A stretch of DNA of 64,000 nt from positions 28,191-92,190 of the forward strand of contig NZ_AUKI01000003.1 of the NCBI RefSeq assembly GCF_000424665.1, written 5' to 3'. Shown here in pieces: positions 17,289-25,527 of this stretch. Source of the stretch: Salinimicrobium terrae DSM 17865. Its GTDB lineage: Bacteria; Bacteroidota; Bacteroidia; Flavobacteriales; Flavobacteriaceae. A program made the position numbers and the translations under genes. The number at the start of each line of letters is the position of its first letter. Within the stretch, counting starts at the first letter, position 1. The notes under the pieces are model-generated. The model saw only the letters and a program-made list of their open reading frames with translations, was not told where the DNA came from and did not search any database.

Positions 17289-18407
17289 TTAATCTCCATC
17301 TGTGTCCACGTAGTCCACACTTATGGCAAGTGCCTGCAGCATATCCACTTTTAACAATACAACGTTCTTCTGAAGTTCATTAAAAGCCTGCAACATAACC
17401 GTGTTTTCCGTCTTTACCTGCTCTACAAAATCATCATTAAGATTTGTGGCCTGTTGCGCAATAGCATTGAACTGAGAGTTGATGAGGCTGCTAAGGTCTG
17501 TGGAATTCTTGACTGTATTAAGGTGATCCAGGTATTGCTTGTAACTGGGACCTGTTTCATTGCTGTCGAAATGTTTTCCGTTAAAGAAATTCTGTACTGT
17601 TTCCAAGGCTTTTAAATAGAGGTCTTTTGATAAGCCGTTAGAATATTTCGCCTCTACAGTTTCAGGCATGGGATTTCCTGTGAAAGCTCCTGCAGGAATT
17701 CCGATTTTACCGGTCCTCAAATACTTTTCGTAGTACATTACATAATCATTAGTGAGCCTGTCAACAGCACCAGTATTGGACGAAGCTGTATTGGAAACAA
17801 ATTGATCCCGGAAGGAATTCTGCCAATCGCTCAATACTTCTTGTGTAAGATCGTTTATTCTTGAAGAAACGTCCTGCAGGTAGTTAAGATAAGCTGAAGC
17901 ATTGGAATGCGTTGTATAAAAATCCAGAATGCCTGCATCCTCTGCCGCCAAACCGTTTAACAGAAGATCCAAAGCGGGAAAACCCTGCTCATCGTAGGAA
18001 GACGGCAATTCAAGATTATAGCTTCCACTTTCTATTTTCTCCTGCACAGCAGCTTCGTCTACGGGATAGGTATTAAGGAACATCCTGAAATTAATGGCCT
18101 CTGCTTTACCAACTCCAAAAAGAGCAACTGTTTGGTACTGAAGGTAAGCTTCTTCATAAGATTCCCTCAAGTCAATCAGCGCAGCTTCGGAAGGATCCTG
18201 CACAAAAGCTTCTGTTTTAGCTTCCAGATCTGAAGTATAGGAAGCAAAATTTTCATAGGAGGGAATGATGATATTATCTGCCCAATTCTCAAGAAGGGCA
18301 GCACGGTCAAAATTGTCTTTATCTGTTTTCTTCCCTTCGTCATCCGAATTACAGGAGCTCAGGGTAAATGTAAATAGGAGAAGAATGGAAACTTTAAAAT
18401 ATTTCAT
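17289..18407 (-). CDS. Imelysin-family lipoprotein
   Basis: A 372-residue lipoprotein (MKYFKVSILLLFTFTLSSC, lipobox LSSC, C19) with the imelysin (peptidase M75) helical fold: WADNIIIPSYENF (42-54), a central INFRMFLNTYPVD (105-117) and GFPALDLLLNG (142-152). The last block is where iron-regulated imelysins have the G-x-H-x-x-E motif; here the His is Pro and the Glu is Asp, so that site is not conserved. Imelysins are generally iron-regulated periplasmic or surface proteins of unknown activity. It follows the DUF4856 gene across a gap holding a hairpin and an operator-like palindrome. Confidence 0.88.
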   Translation of the reverse strand: MKYFKVSILLLFTFTLSSCNSDDEGKKTDKDNFDRAALLENWADNIIIPSYENFASYTSDLEAKTEAFVQDPSEAALIDLRESYEEAYLQYQTVALFGVGKAEAINFRMFLNTYPVDEAAVQEKIESGSYNLELPSSYDEQGFPALDLLLNGLAAEDAGILDFYTTHSNASAYLNYLQDVSSRINDLTQEVLSDWQNSFRDQFVSNTASSNTGAVDRLTNDYVMYYEKYLRTGKIGIPAGAFTGNPMPETVEAKYSNGLSKDLYLKALETVQNFFNGKHFDSNETGPSYKQYLDHLNTVKNSTDLSSLINSQFNAIAQQATNLNDDFVEQVKTENTVMLQAFNELQKNVVLLKVDMLQALAISVDYVDTDGD

Positions 18408-18473
18408 ATTTATATGTTTTTAAAAGTCTTTTTTAAAGCCTGCTATAAGCCACGGGATCCTTTAGATTTTCTT

Positions 18474-18496
18474 TTCAAAAAACCTGGTTTAAATAA
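18474..18496. promoter_or_regulatory. Operator-like partial palindrome before the imelysin gene
   Basis: The right arm GGTTTAAATAA (18486-18496) and the core AACC-T-GG are identical to the site at 13386-13408, while the left arm TTCAAAAAACC (18474-18484) keeps only its inner and outer bases. It lies 67 bases upstream of the imelysin start. Confidence 0.5.
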
Positions 18497-18502
18497 CTCT
18501 GA

Positions 18503-18528
18503 AACCTGCCCGGTCCTCCGGGCAGGTT
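18503..18528 (-). terminator. Strong GC-rich hairpin between DUF4856 and imelysin genes
   Basis: An 11-bp perfect stem, AACCTGCCCGG (18503-18513) / CCGGGCAGGTT (18518-18528), with a four-base loop. No long T-run follows on the minus strand, so it may attenuate, stabilise the upstream mRNA, or terminate partly. Confidence 0.6.
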
Positions 18529-18579
18529 ATTTCAGAAATAAGCTTTAACAGCTATGCGTGGCTACTTCAAATTACTAGG

Positions 18580-19788
18580 TTATTCAGCTGCCTGTGCAAC
18601 TGTGAATTCAAATTCTGCTGCAATTGCTTCAGAAAGCTCATCCAGAGTTTCAGGAGTTACGTCCCAGAAGCCATCACCGGCCATTAGAGTTTCCAACATA
18701 GAGTCAACTTCAGACTTAGAAAGGTATGGAGCATTAGTGGCAGGATTATGAGTAAACCTTAAACTATAGATAAATCCATATCCTTCAGATAAATCGTGGA
18801 ATGCAGATCCCATTTTACCCGCTTCGAGTGCTCTTTTTCCAGCCTGGAGATAATAGACTGCACGTATTCCGATAATTTCTGAAACATTTTCCCGGATGAT
18901 CGCAACCTGCTGGTCTCTCACATCATAATTTCCTGCAACTATAGCAGCACGTCCCAACTTGAAAGCCTCAAAGGTTTCTTCAGCAATCCCTTCAAAATCA
19001 GGATCGGCGTCTACACGTCCAAGATATTTAAAAAGTAAAGGATCGCTGTTATCACCTAAAGAAGAATTAGGAGTGGCCGAAGCAACAGACGGATGCCCAT
19101 AAAGATAACCATAAGCCTCATCCCACTTGTGCTCCATAGTTGTATACGACTTTCCTTCTTCAGTTACACCTTCATTGTTATTCACAATATTATCTCCCGC
19201 ATCAAGAACAGCTGAAGCCAGATAATTATTCAGCATCTGGTCTGCAACCAATGCTCCGATAAGACCTTTGGCAAAAGCCTGATCCCATTCCAATCCCTTT
19301 GGATTCACATATCGCACACTGGAGCCATCTTCAATCTGACCCGCAACACCTCTCGCTGCTAGCTCATTTTCATTTGGAAAAACTTCGTTTACCTGAGCAC
19401 TTATATATTCTTCAAAATCATTCTTAATAGCGTTGCTTTCTACGGCGTTTGTGGCGAAATAAAGCTGGGAAGCAGCTACTTTACTCTTAATGCTTTTTGA
19501 GGAAGAATTGAGTTCTTCAGATGAGAAAGGATCATTCATATTAGAATACATGTTGGAAAGGCTTTCCTCGGTAGCATTGTCAAAATCTTTAAAAGAAGAT
19601 GCCAGCTCTTTGGCCATGACCAATCTTGTAGTTTGTCCATCGAACATAACCGTAGAATTACCAGCTCTTTCAAAGGAATAAGTTTCCGGTACATCAATAA
19701 TTTCATTTTCAATAACCGGATCATCATCGCTTGAACAGGAAGTAAATATCATTCCTCCAATGACCGCAGCAAAAATTGCTTTTTTCAT
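18580..19788 (-). CDS. DUF4856-domain lipoprotein
   Basis: A 402-residue lipoprotein: MKKAIFAAVIGGMIFTSC with lipobox FTSC (C18), then an acidic SSDDD linker of the kind that exports lipoproteins to the surface in Bacteroidota. The mature protein is largely helical and carries the DUF4856 features RAGNSTVMFDGQTTRL (42-57) and the LYGHPSVASATPN region (about 231-243). The role is unknown; the family commonly neighbours imelysins and TonB receptors, and here it is the first gene of such an operon. Two operator-like palindromes flank its promoter, implying iron-responsive control. Confidence 0.85.
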   Translation of the reverse strand: MKKAIFAAVIGGMIFTSCSSDDDPVIENEIIDVPETYSFERAGNSTVMFDGQTTRLVMAKELASSFKDFDNATEESLSNMYSNMNDPFSSEELNSSSKSIKSKVAASQLYFATNAVESNAIKNDFEEYISAQVNEVFPNENELAARGVAGQIEDGSSVRYVNPKGLEWDQAFAKGLIGALVADQMLNNYLASAVLDAGDNIVNNNEGVTEEGKSYTTMEHKWDEAYGYLYGHPSVASATPNSSLGDNSDPLLFKYLGRVDADPDFEGIAEETFEAFKLGRAAIVAGNYDVRDQQVAIIRENVSEIIGIRAVYYLQAGKRALEAGKMGSAFHDLSEGYGFIYSLRFTHNPATNAPYLSKSEVDSMLETLMAGDGFWDVTPETLDELSEAIAAEFEFTVAQAAE

Positions 19789-19796
19789 TTTTAAAT

Positions 19797-19819
19797 TAAT
19801 TTAGACTTGTTATAAATAA
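19797..19819. promoter_or_regulatory. Downstream operator-like palindrome of the DUF4856 operon
   Basis: Arms TAATTTAGACT (19797-19807) and GTTATAAATAA (19809-19819) around one T match the palindrome at 13386-13408 at most positions. It lies between the -7 box and the ATG. Confidence 0.6.
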
Positions 19820-19832
19820 TTAGTTTCGGTGG

Positions 19833-19864
19833 CAAATATAAATGAACTACGAGTTTTTCACAAA
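19833..19864 (-). promoter_or_regulatory. Promoter of the DUF4856-imelysin-HTTM-receptor operon
   Basis: Minus-strand TTTG (19861-19864), a 20-base spacer and TATATTTG (19833-19840): a full Bacteroidota-type promoter 45 bases upstream of the ATG. Confidence 0.8.
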
Positions 19865-19866
19865 GC

Positions 19867-19889
19867 TTATTTAGACTTAATTTAAATAA
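19867..19889. promoter_or_regulatory. Upstream operator-like palindrome of the DUF4856 operon
   Basis: Arms TTATTTAGACT (19867-19877) and AATTTAAATAA (19879-19889) around one T. It begins two bases beyond the -33 element; its centre is 70 bp from the downstream site, about seven helical turns. Confidence 0.65.
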
Positions 19890-20216
19890 AGTTAAACTAT
19901 GGGTGACGCCGGAACCATTGAGTTTCCTGATAATATTCAGTGAAAATTTGGTCTCTTTGCAATAAAACTTTTGAAACCACGACTTTAGGGGATAGGATGG
20001 ATTAGTAGTGGAATATCGATACCAACAAATTTCTTCTTTATTTAAACGTAAAATCTGCAGACAATTTCCTTAGAATTATTCTATGTCTTTGATTAAGAAA
20101 TTACAAACATTCAATATCACAATTCCTCCACAACTTTTGAGATTGATTCAATTTTTGCCTAATCCACAACATTTAGGAATGATCTATTTTCTGTACTTAT
20201 TCTGTACTAGAGCAGA
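19890..20216. other. Intergenic stretch, nothing recognised
   Basis: About 330 AT-rich bases between the iron operon promoter and the tRNA terminator. I see no ORF, hairpin or repeat worth naming. Confidence 0.5.
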
Positions 20217-20249
20217 ATAAAAAAAGGCTTCACATTTCTGTGAAGCCTT
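20217..20249 (-). terminator. Intrinsic terminator of the initiator tRNA gene
   Basis: An 11-bp stem AAGGCTTCACA (20224-20234) / TGTGAAGCCTT (20239-20249), loop TTTC, followed on the minus strand by a run of seven or more T. Confidence 0.9.
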
Positions 20250-20260
20250 GTCTTTACTAG

Positions 20261-20333
<73 letters not shown>

Positions 20334-20344
20334 ATATTGGACTG

Positions 20345-20375
20345 CAAATATACGGTCAATTTTTATATCTCCAAA
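20345..20375 (-). promoter_or_regulatory. Promoter of the initiator tRNA gene
   Basis: Minus-strand TTTG (20372-20375), exactly 19 bases, then TATATTTG (20345-20352): a perfect consensus promoter ending 11 bases before the tRNA 5' end. Confidence 0.88.
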
Positions 20376-20388
20376 GGTTTTTTTGAAA

Positions 20389-20742
20389 TTATTCCATCAC
20401 CCAGTTCATAGCTTCCATACGCTCCTTTCTACCAAAAGATTTAACTTTGGCAGGAACGATAAAATCTTTCATTTGCATCGATTTTTCAAAAATTTTATCA
20501 TCTGTAACTATTGCAATTTTCTCAAGATCCTTGCCATGTGAGAAATGGAAACCAAGAGTTTTTATAAAAGCTGCAAAAGATATTCCTTCATCTGACTGAT
20601 CTTCAAGATACAGACAAATAGGAGCTACATTTTTAATCCTTTCTCTTACCGCATGGAGAATTTCCTCAATTTTATCCTGATCAATCTCCGTATTGACCAT
20701 AAATCCAACTACATTTTCAGCAAATTCAAAGGATTTTTCCAC
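20389..20742 (-). CDS. SpoIIAA-like (STAS/SEC14 fold) protein
   Basis: A 117-residue soluble protein resembling the SpoIIAA-like/DUF3478 group: an N-terminal strand, an amphipathic helix (KIEEILHAVRERI), a strand CLYLED, then KIAIVTDDKIFEKS and a C-terminal helix KERMEAMNWV. These small proteins adopt the STAS fold and may bind lipids; their function is unknown. The start is GTG, as no ATG is available upstream. It lies 76 bases downstream of the CPXCG gene on the same strand. Confidence 0.75.
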   Translation of the reverse strand: MEKSFEFAENVVGFMVNTEIDQDKIEEILHAVRERIKNVAPICLYLEDQSDEGISFAAFIKTLGFHFSHGKDLEKIAIVTDDKIFEKSMQMKDFIVPAKVKSFGRKERMEAMNWVME

Positions 20743-20818
20743 GGCTTGATTATTGAAGTTCCTTCCGAATTTATAAAAAGAATCTTAAAATTAGTAGCTG
20801 TTTCTAAACTTTTATAAC

Positions 20819-21001
20819 CTATTGTTCAATATTTTTAGCGTTAAAGCTTATTAATTCCGCCTTTTCAAAGGAAATAGATAGCTCAATAGGATTACAGCAA
20901 TTCTCACAGTCCTCAATATAATTCTGCTCTTTTCTGGACGGATCCAGGAGCATGGAAATACTCTCCCAGCAATAAGGGCATTGAAAATAATGCTCAGTCA
21001 T
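20819..21001 (-). CDS. CPXCG-motif cysteine-rich small protein
   Basis: A 60-residue protein with CPYC at residues 8-11 and CENC at 32-35, the two cysteine pairs of a zinc ribbon, with an adjacent extra Cys (C36) and the WESI motif after the first pair, as in the CPXCG family found next to ABC-F or other genes in proteobacteria and Bacteroidota. Function unknown. It starts two bases after the ABC-F stop, so the two are almost certainly cotranscribed. Confidence 0.85.
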   Translation of the reverse strand: MTEHYFQCPYCWESISMLLDPSRKEQNYIEDCENCCNPIELSISFEKAELISFNAKNIEQ

Positions 21002-21003
21002 AA

Positions 21004-22911
21004 CTAACCTTTTTCTTCAAGAGAAAGCTGCACTTCTTCCCAATCTTTCATTAACTGCGACAATTCCTTTTTCTTTGCCTGATAATTATTCAAAAAATCT
21101 TTCTGTGCCACACTTTTCTCATAATTTGAAGCAAGTTCAAGATCTTTCTCCTTGATCTCTTTTTCTAGTCGGGAGATCTTACTCTCAATGTTACTCAGCT
21201 TATTATTAAGGGACTTCAATTTTTTCTGGTTCTCATAAGAGTCTTTATTACTTTCTTTTGGCACCTGTTTCTCAACATCTCTCTTCTCTACCTCACGCAT
21301 ATCCACCAGTTTGCGTTGATCAAGATAGTAATCAATATCTCCAAGATATTCTTTTATCTTATGGTCTTTAAACTCATATACTTTATTTGTTAGCCCCTGT
21401 AGAAAATCCCTGTCGTGCGACACCAGAATAAGTGTGCCTTCAAAACTTTTTAATGCGTCTTTAAGAACATTCTTTGATTTAATATCAAGATGGTTGGTTG
21501 GCTCATCCATCACCAGCACATTGAAAGGTTGCAGAAGCATTTTAGCCAAGGCCAGCCGGTTTCGTTCCCCTCCAGACAACACCCTGACATGTTTTTCGAC
21601 TTCATCTCCGCGAAAGAGAAAAGATCCCAGTATATCTCTCACCCTGGACCTGTTCTTTTCATTTGCCGCATCTATCATAGTATCCAGAACAGTTTTTGAA
21701 CCATCAAGATATTCCGCTTGATTCTGTGCAAAATATGCTATTTGTACATTGTGTCCCAGCTTTAACTTTCCTTGATGATCAAGTTCTCCTACAATAATCT
21801 TAGCCAATGTTGATTTTCCCTGCCCGTTTTGTCCAACAAATGCCGTCTTGGAATCCCTTTCAATTAGCAAATTAATATTCTTAAGAACGTCTTTGTCTCC
21901 ATAGCTTTTAGAAATGTGATGTGCTTCAATAACCACTTTTCCTGGAACGACCGACACCGGGAATTTTAAAGTCATGACAGAATTATCATCTTCGTCTACT
22001 TCAATACGGTCAATTTTGTCTAACTTTTTGATAAGGGACTGAGCCATACTTGCTTTAGAGGCTTTAGCCCGGAATTTCTCAATAAGTTTCTCTGTCTGCT
22101 GAATTTGTTTTTCCTGATTTTTCTGTGAAGCCAGTTGTTGTTCCCGTAACTCACTTCGAAGCACAAGGTATTTCGAATAAGGCTTATTAAAGTCATAGAT
22201 CCTTCCCAGGGAAATTTCAATGGTTCTGTTCGTAACATTGTCCAGGAACATTTTATCGTGAGACACGATCACGACAGCCCCGGGATAATTATTTAAAAAC
22301 CCCTCAAGCCAGATAATAGATTCGATATCAAGATGATTGGTAGGCTCATCCAGCAGAAGAATATCATTTTGCTGAAGCAGAAGTTTGGCCAGTTCGATCC
22401 TCATTCTCCAACCTCCGGAAAAGGTATCGGTAAGTTTATTGAAATCCTCTCTTTTAAATCCGAGACCCTGCAGGATACGTTCTGTTTCTCCCTGATAATT
22501 ATAACCGCCGTGGATTTCATATTGATGCTGCACATCATTAAGATCAACCATTAGCTGGTGGTACTTCTCACTTTCATAATCTGTGCGCTCCGCCAGTTGG
22601 TGATTAATATCTTCCAGTTGTTTCTCCAGACGTTTAATTTCCTCAAAAGCCTGATAGGATTCCTGTAGCACCGTTCTTCCCTCAACAAAATCGATATCCT
22701 GCTTCAAAAAACCGATCTTTAAATCCTTATCTGAAGCGATCTGCCCGGAGTCCGGTTCCATTTCACCTGCCAGGATCTTAAGCATAGTGGATTTTCCGGC
22801 CCCATTCTTTCCAATTAGCCCGACCCTGTCACCGGCACCTAGCCTGAAGGTGATCTCTTCAAATAAATATTCTCCCCCAAAGGAAATCGACAAATTATGG
22901 ATATTCAACAT
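21004..22911 (-). CDS. ABC-F family ribosome-associated ATPase
   Basis: A 635-residue protein with two ATP-binding cassettes and no membrane domain. The first has GKNGAGKST and LSGG-like FSGGWRMR, the second GQNGQGKST and LSGGERNR, each followed by a Walker B LLLDEPTNHLD or LVMDEPTNHLD. Between them is the P-site tRNA interaction motif linker (FRAKASKASMAQS). The C-terminal 90 residues are coiled coil. The arrangement matches YheS/Uup-type factors that act on stalled ribosomes. The ATG at 22911 (MLNIHNLSI) is preferred to the start seven codons upstream. Confidence 0.9.
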   Translation of the reverse strand: MLNIHNLSISFGGEYLFEEITFRLGAGDRVGLIGKNGAGKSTMLKILAGEMEPDSGQIASDKDLKIGFLKQDIDFVEGRTVLQESYQAFEEIKRLEKQLEDINHQLAERTDYESEKYHQLMVDLNDVQHQYEIHGGYNYQGETERILQGLGFKREDFNKLTDTFSGGWRMRIELAKLLLQQNDILLLDEPTNHLDIESIIWLEGFLNNYPGAVVIVSHDKMFLDNVTNRTIEISLGRIYDFNKPYSKYLVLRSELREQQLASQKNQEKQIQQTEKLIEKFRAKASKASMAQSLIKKLDKIDRIEVDEDDNSVMTLKFPVSVVPGKVVIEAHHISKSYGDKDVLKNINLLIERDSKTAFVGQNGQGKSTLAKIIVGELDHQGKLKLGHNVQIAYFAQNQAEYLDGSKTVLDTMIDAANEKNRSRVRDILGSFLFRGDEVEKHVRVLSGGERNRLALAKMLLQPFNVLVMDEPTNHLDIKSKNVLKDALKSFEGTLILVSHDRDFLQGLTNKVYEFKDHKIKEYLGDIDYYLDQRKLVDMREVEKRDVEKQVPKESNKDSYENQKKLKSLNNKLSNIESKISRLEKEIKEKDLELASNYEKSVAQKDFLNNYQAKKKELSQLMKDWEEVQLSLEEKG

Positions 22912-23111
22912 GCTGTAGCAAAATTTTTGCAAAGATGATCAATTTTCTGCCGGGAAAAAAACCTGTCAATTTGAAAATCTGCCGCCAAAAATCCTGAGTA
23001 AAAGAAAAAATGAAGAATAGGAAATGAAGATAACAGTGCATACTGAAAATTCAAATTACCGCCCTGTATTTTAGTTAAGATGCTTAATTTTACAAGAGAT
23101 TTAATAATCTT

Positions 23112-23498
23112 ATGAATTTTCTCAAAGGAAGTAAATTGTATAGTGTCCTTACTGGTACCTGCCCTGTATGCCAGGAAGAAAGTATGTATAAAGATCCTAA
23201 TCCTTATCATATTTCCCGCATATTTGACATGCATACCAGGTGCTCCAATTGCGGCACCAGGTATAAGATGGAACCTTCCTTTTTCTTTGGAGCAATGTAC
23301 GTAAGTTATGCCGTCGGAATAGCCTTTGCTACAGCTGCTTTCGTAATTTCTTACTGGCTGCTTGAACTGTCTTTACTCATTTCATTTTTTGCCATAGTAA
23401 TCACTCTGGTGATCTTCTTACCGATAATTGTGCGCTGGAGCAGAAATATCTGGGTGAATTTCTTTTTTACCTTTGATCCAAAAAAGACAAAAAATTAA
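23112..23498 (+). CDS. DUF983 family membrane protein
   Basis: A 128-residue protein with an N-terminal zinc-ribbon-like region, CPVC (residues 17-20) and CSNC (about 43-46), followed by KMEPSFFFGAMYVSYAVG and two transmembrane helices. This matches DUF983, a bacterial membrane family of unknown role. It is divergent from the ABC-F gene and convergent with the FAD oxidoreductase gene, whose stop codon overlaps its own by four bases. Confidence 0.85.
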   Translation: MNFLKGSKLYSVLTGTCPVCQEESMYKDPNPYHISRIFDMHTRCSNCGTRYKMEPSFFFGAMYVSYAVGIAFATAAFVISYWLLELSLLISFFAIVITLVIFLPIIVRWSRNIWVNFFFTFDPKKTKN

Positions 23499-24553
23499 GA
23501 CTCTTTATGCCATTTTTTAGTGAATCTGGAAATATTAGTATCGGGATCTAATGGTTTACCTTCATTAATGAAATTAAGGAGCTCCTCAGATATTGAGGGA
23601 GCTATTAGAATTCCACGGCTTCCAAAACCATTGCATGTAAATAAAGAAGAATAACGAGGATGTCTACCTATTAAAGGCCGACGGTCAATGGTTGTAGGGC
23701 GTATTGCGGCCGCCTGATCAATTACTTCGAAATCAATAGAAATAAGATTCCTAAGCTTCTCAAGAAGTTCCTCACGTGCTGCGGCGGTGGGGTTGGGAGT
23801 TTTATCTGTGTTGCTATAGGTTGCCCCAACAGCATAAGTATCTTCCTCTACCGGAATGATAAAAACAGAAGATTTAACACTTACTTCCAGGTTTAATCCA
23901 GGGGCTTTTATATAAATATATTCTCCCTTGTTGCCTCTTAACGGAAGGTAATTAAAATAAGGATTTTTTAATAAACCGAAACCTTCGCAGAAGATTATAT
24001 TTTTAGCCTTTATGCCCTTATAGTCCACTCCAGATTCATTGATACTTAAACCTCCATAGTCAAAAGTGTCATTTTTAAGCATCCCTTTTTCCTGAAGATG
24101 ATTTGAATATGAATCCAACAGATATCGAAGATTAATTCTGTAAGTTTTTAGAACCTTTCCAAACGCATGTTGACCCTGGATATGTTCATTCACCTGAGGA
24201 ACTAATTCTGTTTCTAGAAAAGGTGCCAGTCGCTTGTTATCTGCAGCTAAAAACCAGTTGTTTTGTTCCTCAACAGAAGAAAACCTGCGATAAATTTCCA
24301 ACGGATTTAAAAATTTCTTTCCAAGATGTTCTTCCATACCGGAATAAAATTCGATGGCGGTTTCCAGCTGTTCATCAGCTTTAGCAGCCAGCGTAAACCG
24401 CTTAAGCACTACCGGATTCATTAAACCTCCGGCCACTTTTGAAGCCTCCTGGCTATGGTCATTAAAGACAACAAATGATCTTCCGAGTCTTTCAAGCCTG
24501 TAGGCAAGACAGCTTCCACTAAGACCAGACCCAACAATAATAAAATCTTTCAT
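23495..24553 (-). CDS. FAD-dependent oxidoreductase (DAO family)
   Basis: A 352-residue flavoprotein. The N-terminus has the dinucleotide-binding motif IIVGSGLSGSCLAYRLE (4-20), and the C-terminus the family's FAD-contacting AAIRPTTIDRRPLIGRHP (about 287-304) and GFGSRG. It belongs to the D-amino-acid oxidase/glycine oxidase superfamily. The substrate is unknown. It lies directly downstream of gldN, a position I recall as common in Flavobacteria, but a terminator separates them, so it need not be part of the secretion system. Confidence 0.85.
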   Translation of the reverse strand: MKDFIIVGSGLSGSCLAYRLERLGRSFVVFNDHSQEASKVAGGLMNPVVLKRFTLAAKADEQLETAIEFYSGMEEHLGKKFLNPLEIYRRFSSVEEQNNWFLAADNKRLAPFLETELVPQVNEHIQGQHAFGKVLKTYRINLRYLLDSYSNHLQEKGMLKNDTFDYGGLSINESGVDYKGIKAKNIIFCEGFGLLKNPYFNYLPLRGNKGEYIYIKAPGLNLEVSVKSSVFIIPVEEDTYAVGATYSNTDKTPNPTAAAREELLEKLRNLISIDFEVIDQAAAIRPTTIDRRPLIGRHPRYSSLFTCNGFGSRGILIAPSISEELLNFINEGKPLDPDTNISRFTKKWHKES

Positions 24554-24573
24554 ATCACAAAATTAGATATAAA

Positions 24574-24603
24574 AAAACGCCTCTCCGGAAGGAAAGGCGT
24601 TTT
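24574..24603 (-). terminator. Intrinsic terminator after gldN
   Basis: AAAACGCCT (24574-24582) pairs with AGGCGTTTT (24595-24603), extended by three inner pairs around a GGAA loop; a T-run follows on the minus strand. It ends the gldKLMN unit. Confidence 0.85.
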
Positions 24604-24622
24604 AAAAATGTATTGAAGGCTT

Positions 24623-25516
24623 TTAATAATTCCACATATCCTGTTCAAAATCTCTTATCTGCTCCTTAATGCGTTGAGATTCCAGCAACTGCATGAAAGC
24701 ATTATTACTGATGTACTCATTCACCTGGCGGTTACCCTGAACATTATCTTCAGCATAGATAACAGCATTAAATCTTCTCGCGTTAAGCAAGTGATCAAAT
24801 GACACAGGATTGGATGAGTTTTCCCTATTAAAGGCATAAGATTCATTCAGTACCTCACGTGCCCCGGGAAACCATACCCAGAATAATTCCACCAGAGCCG
24901 AAGCTCCGCCTTCGTCGATAAAATTAACATCAGGCGCAACAGGGGCAATCCCGAGCAATCTATACTTTAATTCGGCCTGGCGTTTGTCAAAATACCATTG
25001 TCCACGAATTCGATATTCGGCAATATCTGCAGAGGAAATATCCCTGCGGCTTATATACTGTGGGTCAATCTCCTCCCCTGCATTGTACTGCTCAATACCA
25101 AGATCTGTAGTATCTACCTTAGACAAAGCAGCGCTAATATCCTGAAGTGTACGCTTATCGTTAAAGTAAGAATCAGCATAGATGTTTTTTATCTTTCCAC
25201 TTTTGATACCTGAAACGAGAACATCATAAAGGGAACGTCTTGAACTTCCAATCTGGTTAGTATCTATAGGATAATACAAAGGAAAATTAACCCTTTCATC
25301 AAGATCTATTACCTCCCAGGTGCTTTTTGCCCAAAGTATATCCCGTTGATCCACATAACCGTATTCTAAAGGATCATTCTTTCCATAGACAACCTCTGCC
25401 CTGGTTGGAGTTCCTATCTCGTCGGGAGTTCTGGCATTTAACAGATTATTCTGGCCAAAAGACGATACCGAAACAAGCAATCCACATAATCCTAACACTA
25501 ATTGGTTCCAGTTCAT
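24623..25516 (-). CDS. gldN: Type IX secretion / gliding protein GldN
   Basis: A 297-residue secreted protein with signal peptide (MNWNQLVLGLCGLLVSVSSFGQ). It carries the GldN/PorN features YGYVDQRDILWAKSTWEVIDL (in two parts, residues 52-72), WYFDKRQAELKYRLLGIAPVAP (two parts) and ELFWVWFPGAREVLN (about 210-224). GldN and GldK form the large periplasmic ring associated with the outer membrane in the type IX secretion system. It is last in the gldKLMN order, 11 bases after gldM. Confidence 0.93.
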   Translation of the reverse strand: MNWNQLVLGLCGLLVSVSSFGQNNLLNARTPDEIGTPTRAEVVYGKNDPLEYGYVDQRDILWAKSTWEVIDLDERVNFPLYYPIDTNQIGSSRRSLYDVLVSGIKSGKIKNIYADSYFNDKRTLQDISAALSKVDTTDLGIEQYNAGEEIDPQYISRRDISSADIAEYRIRGQWYFDKRQAELKYRLLGIAPVAPDVNFIDEGGASALVELFWVWFPGAREVLNESYAFNRENSSNPVSFDHLLNARRFNAVIYAEDNVQGNRQVNEYISNNAFMQLLESQRIKEQIRDFEQDMWNY

Positions 25517-25527
25517 ATTTTTTATTT

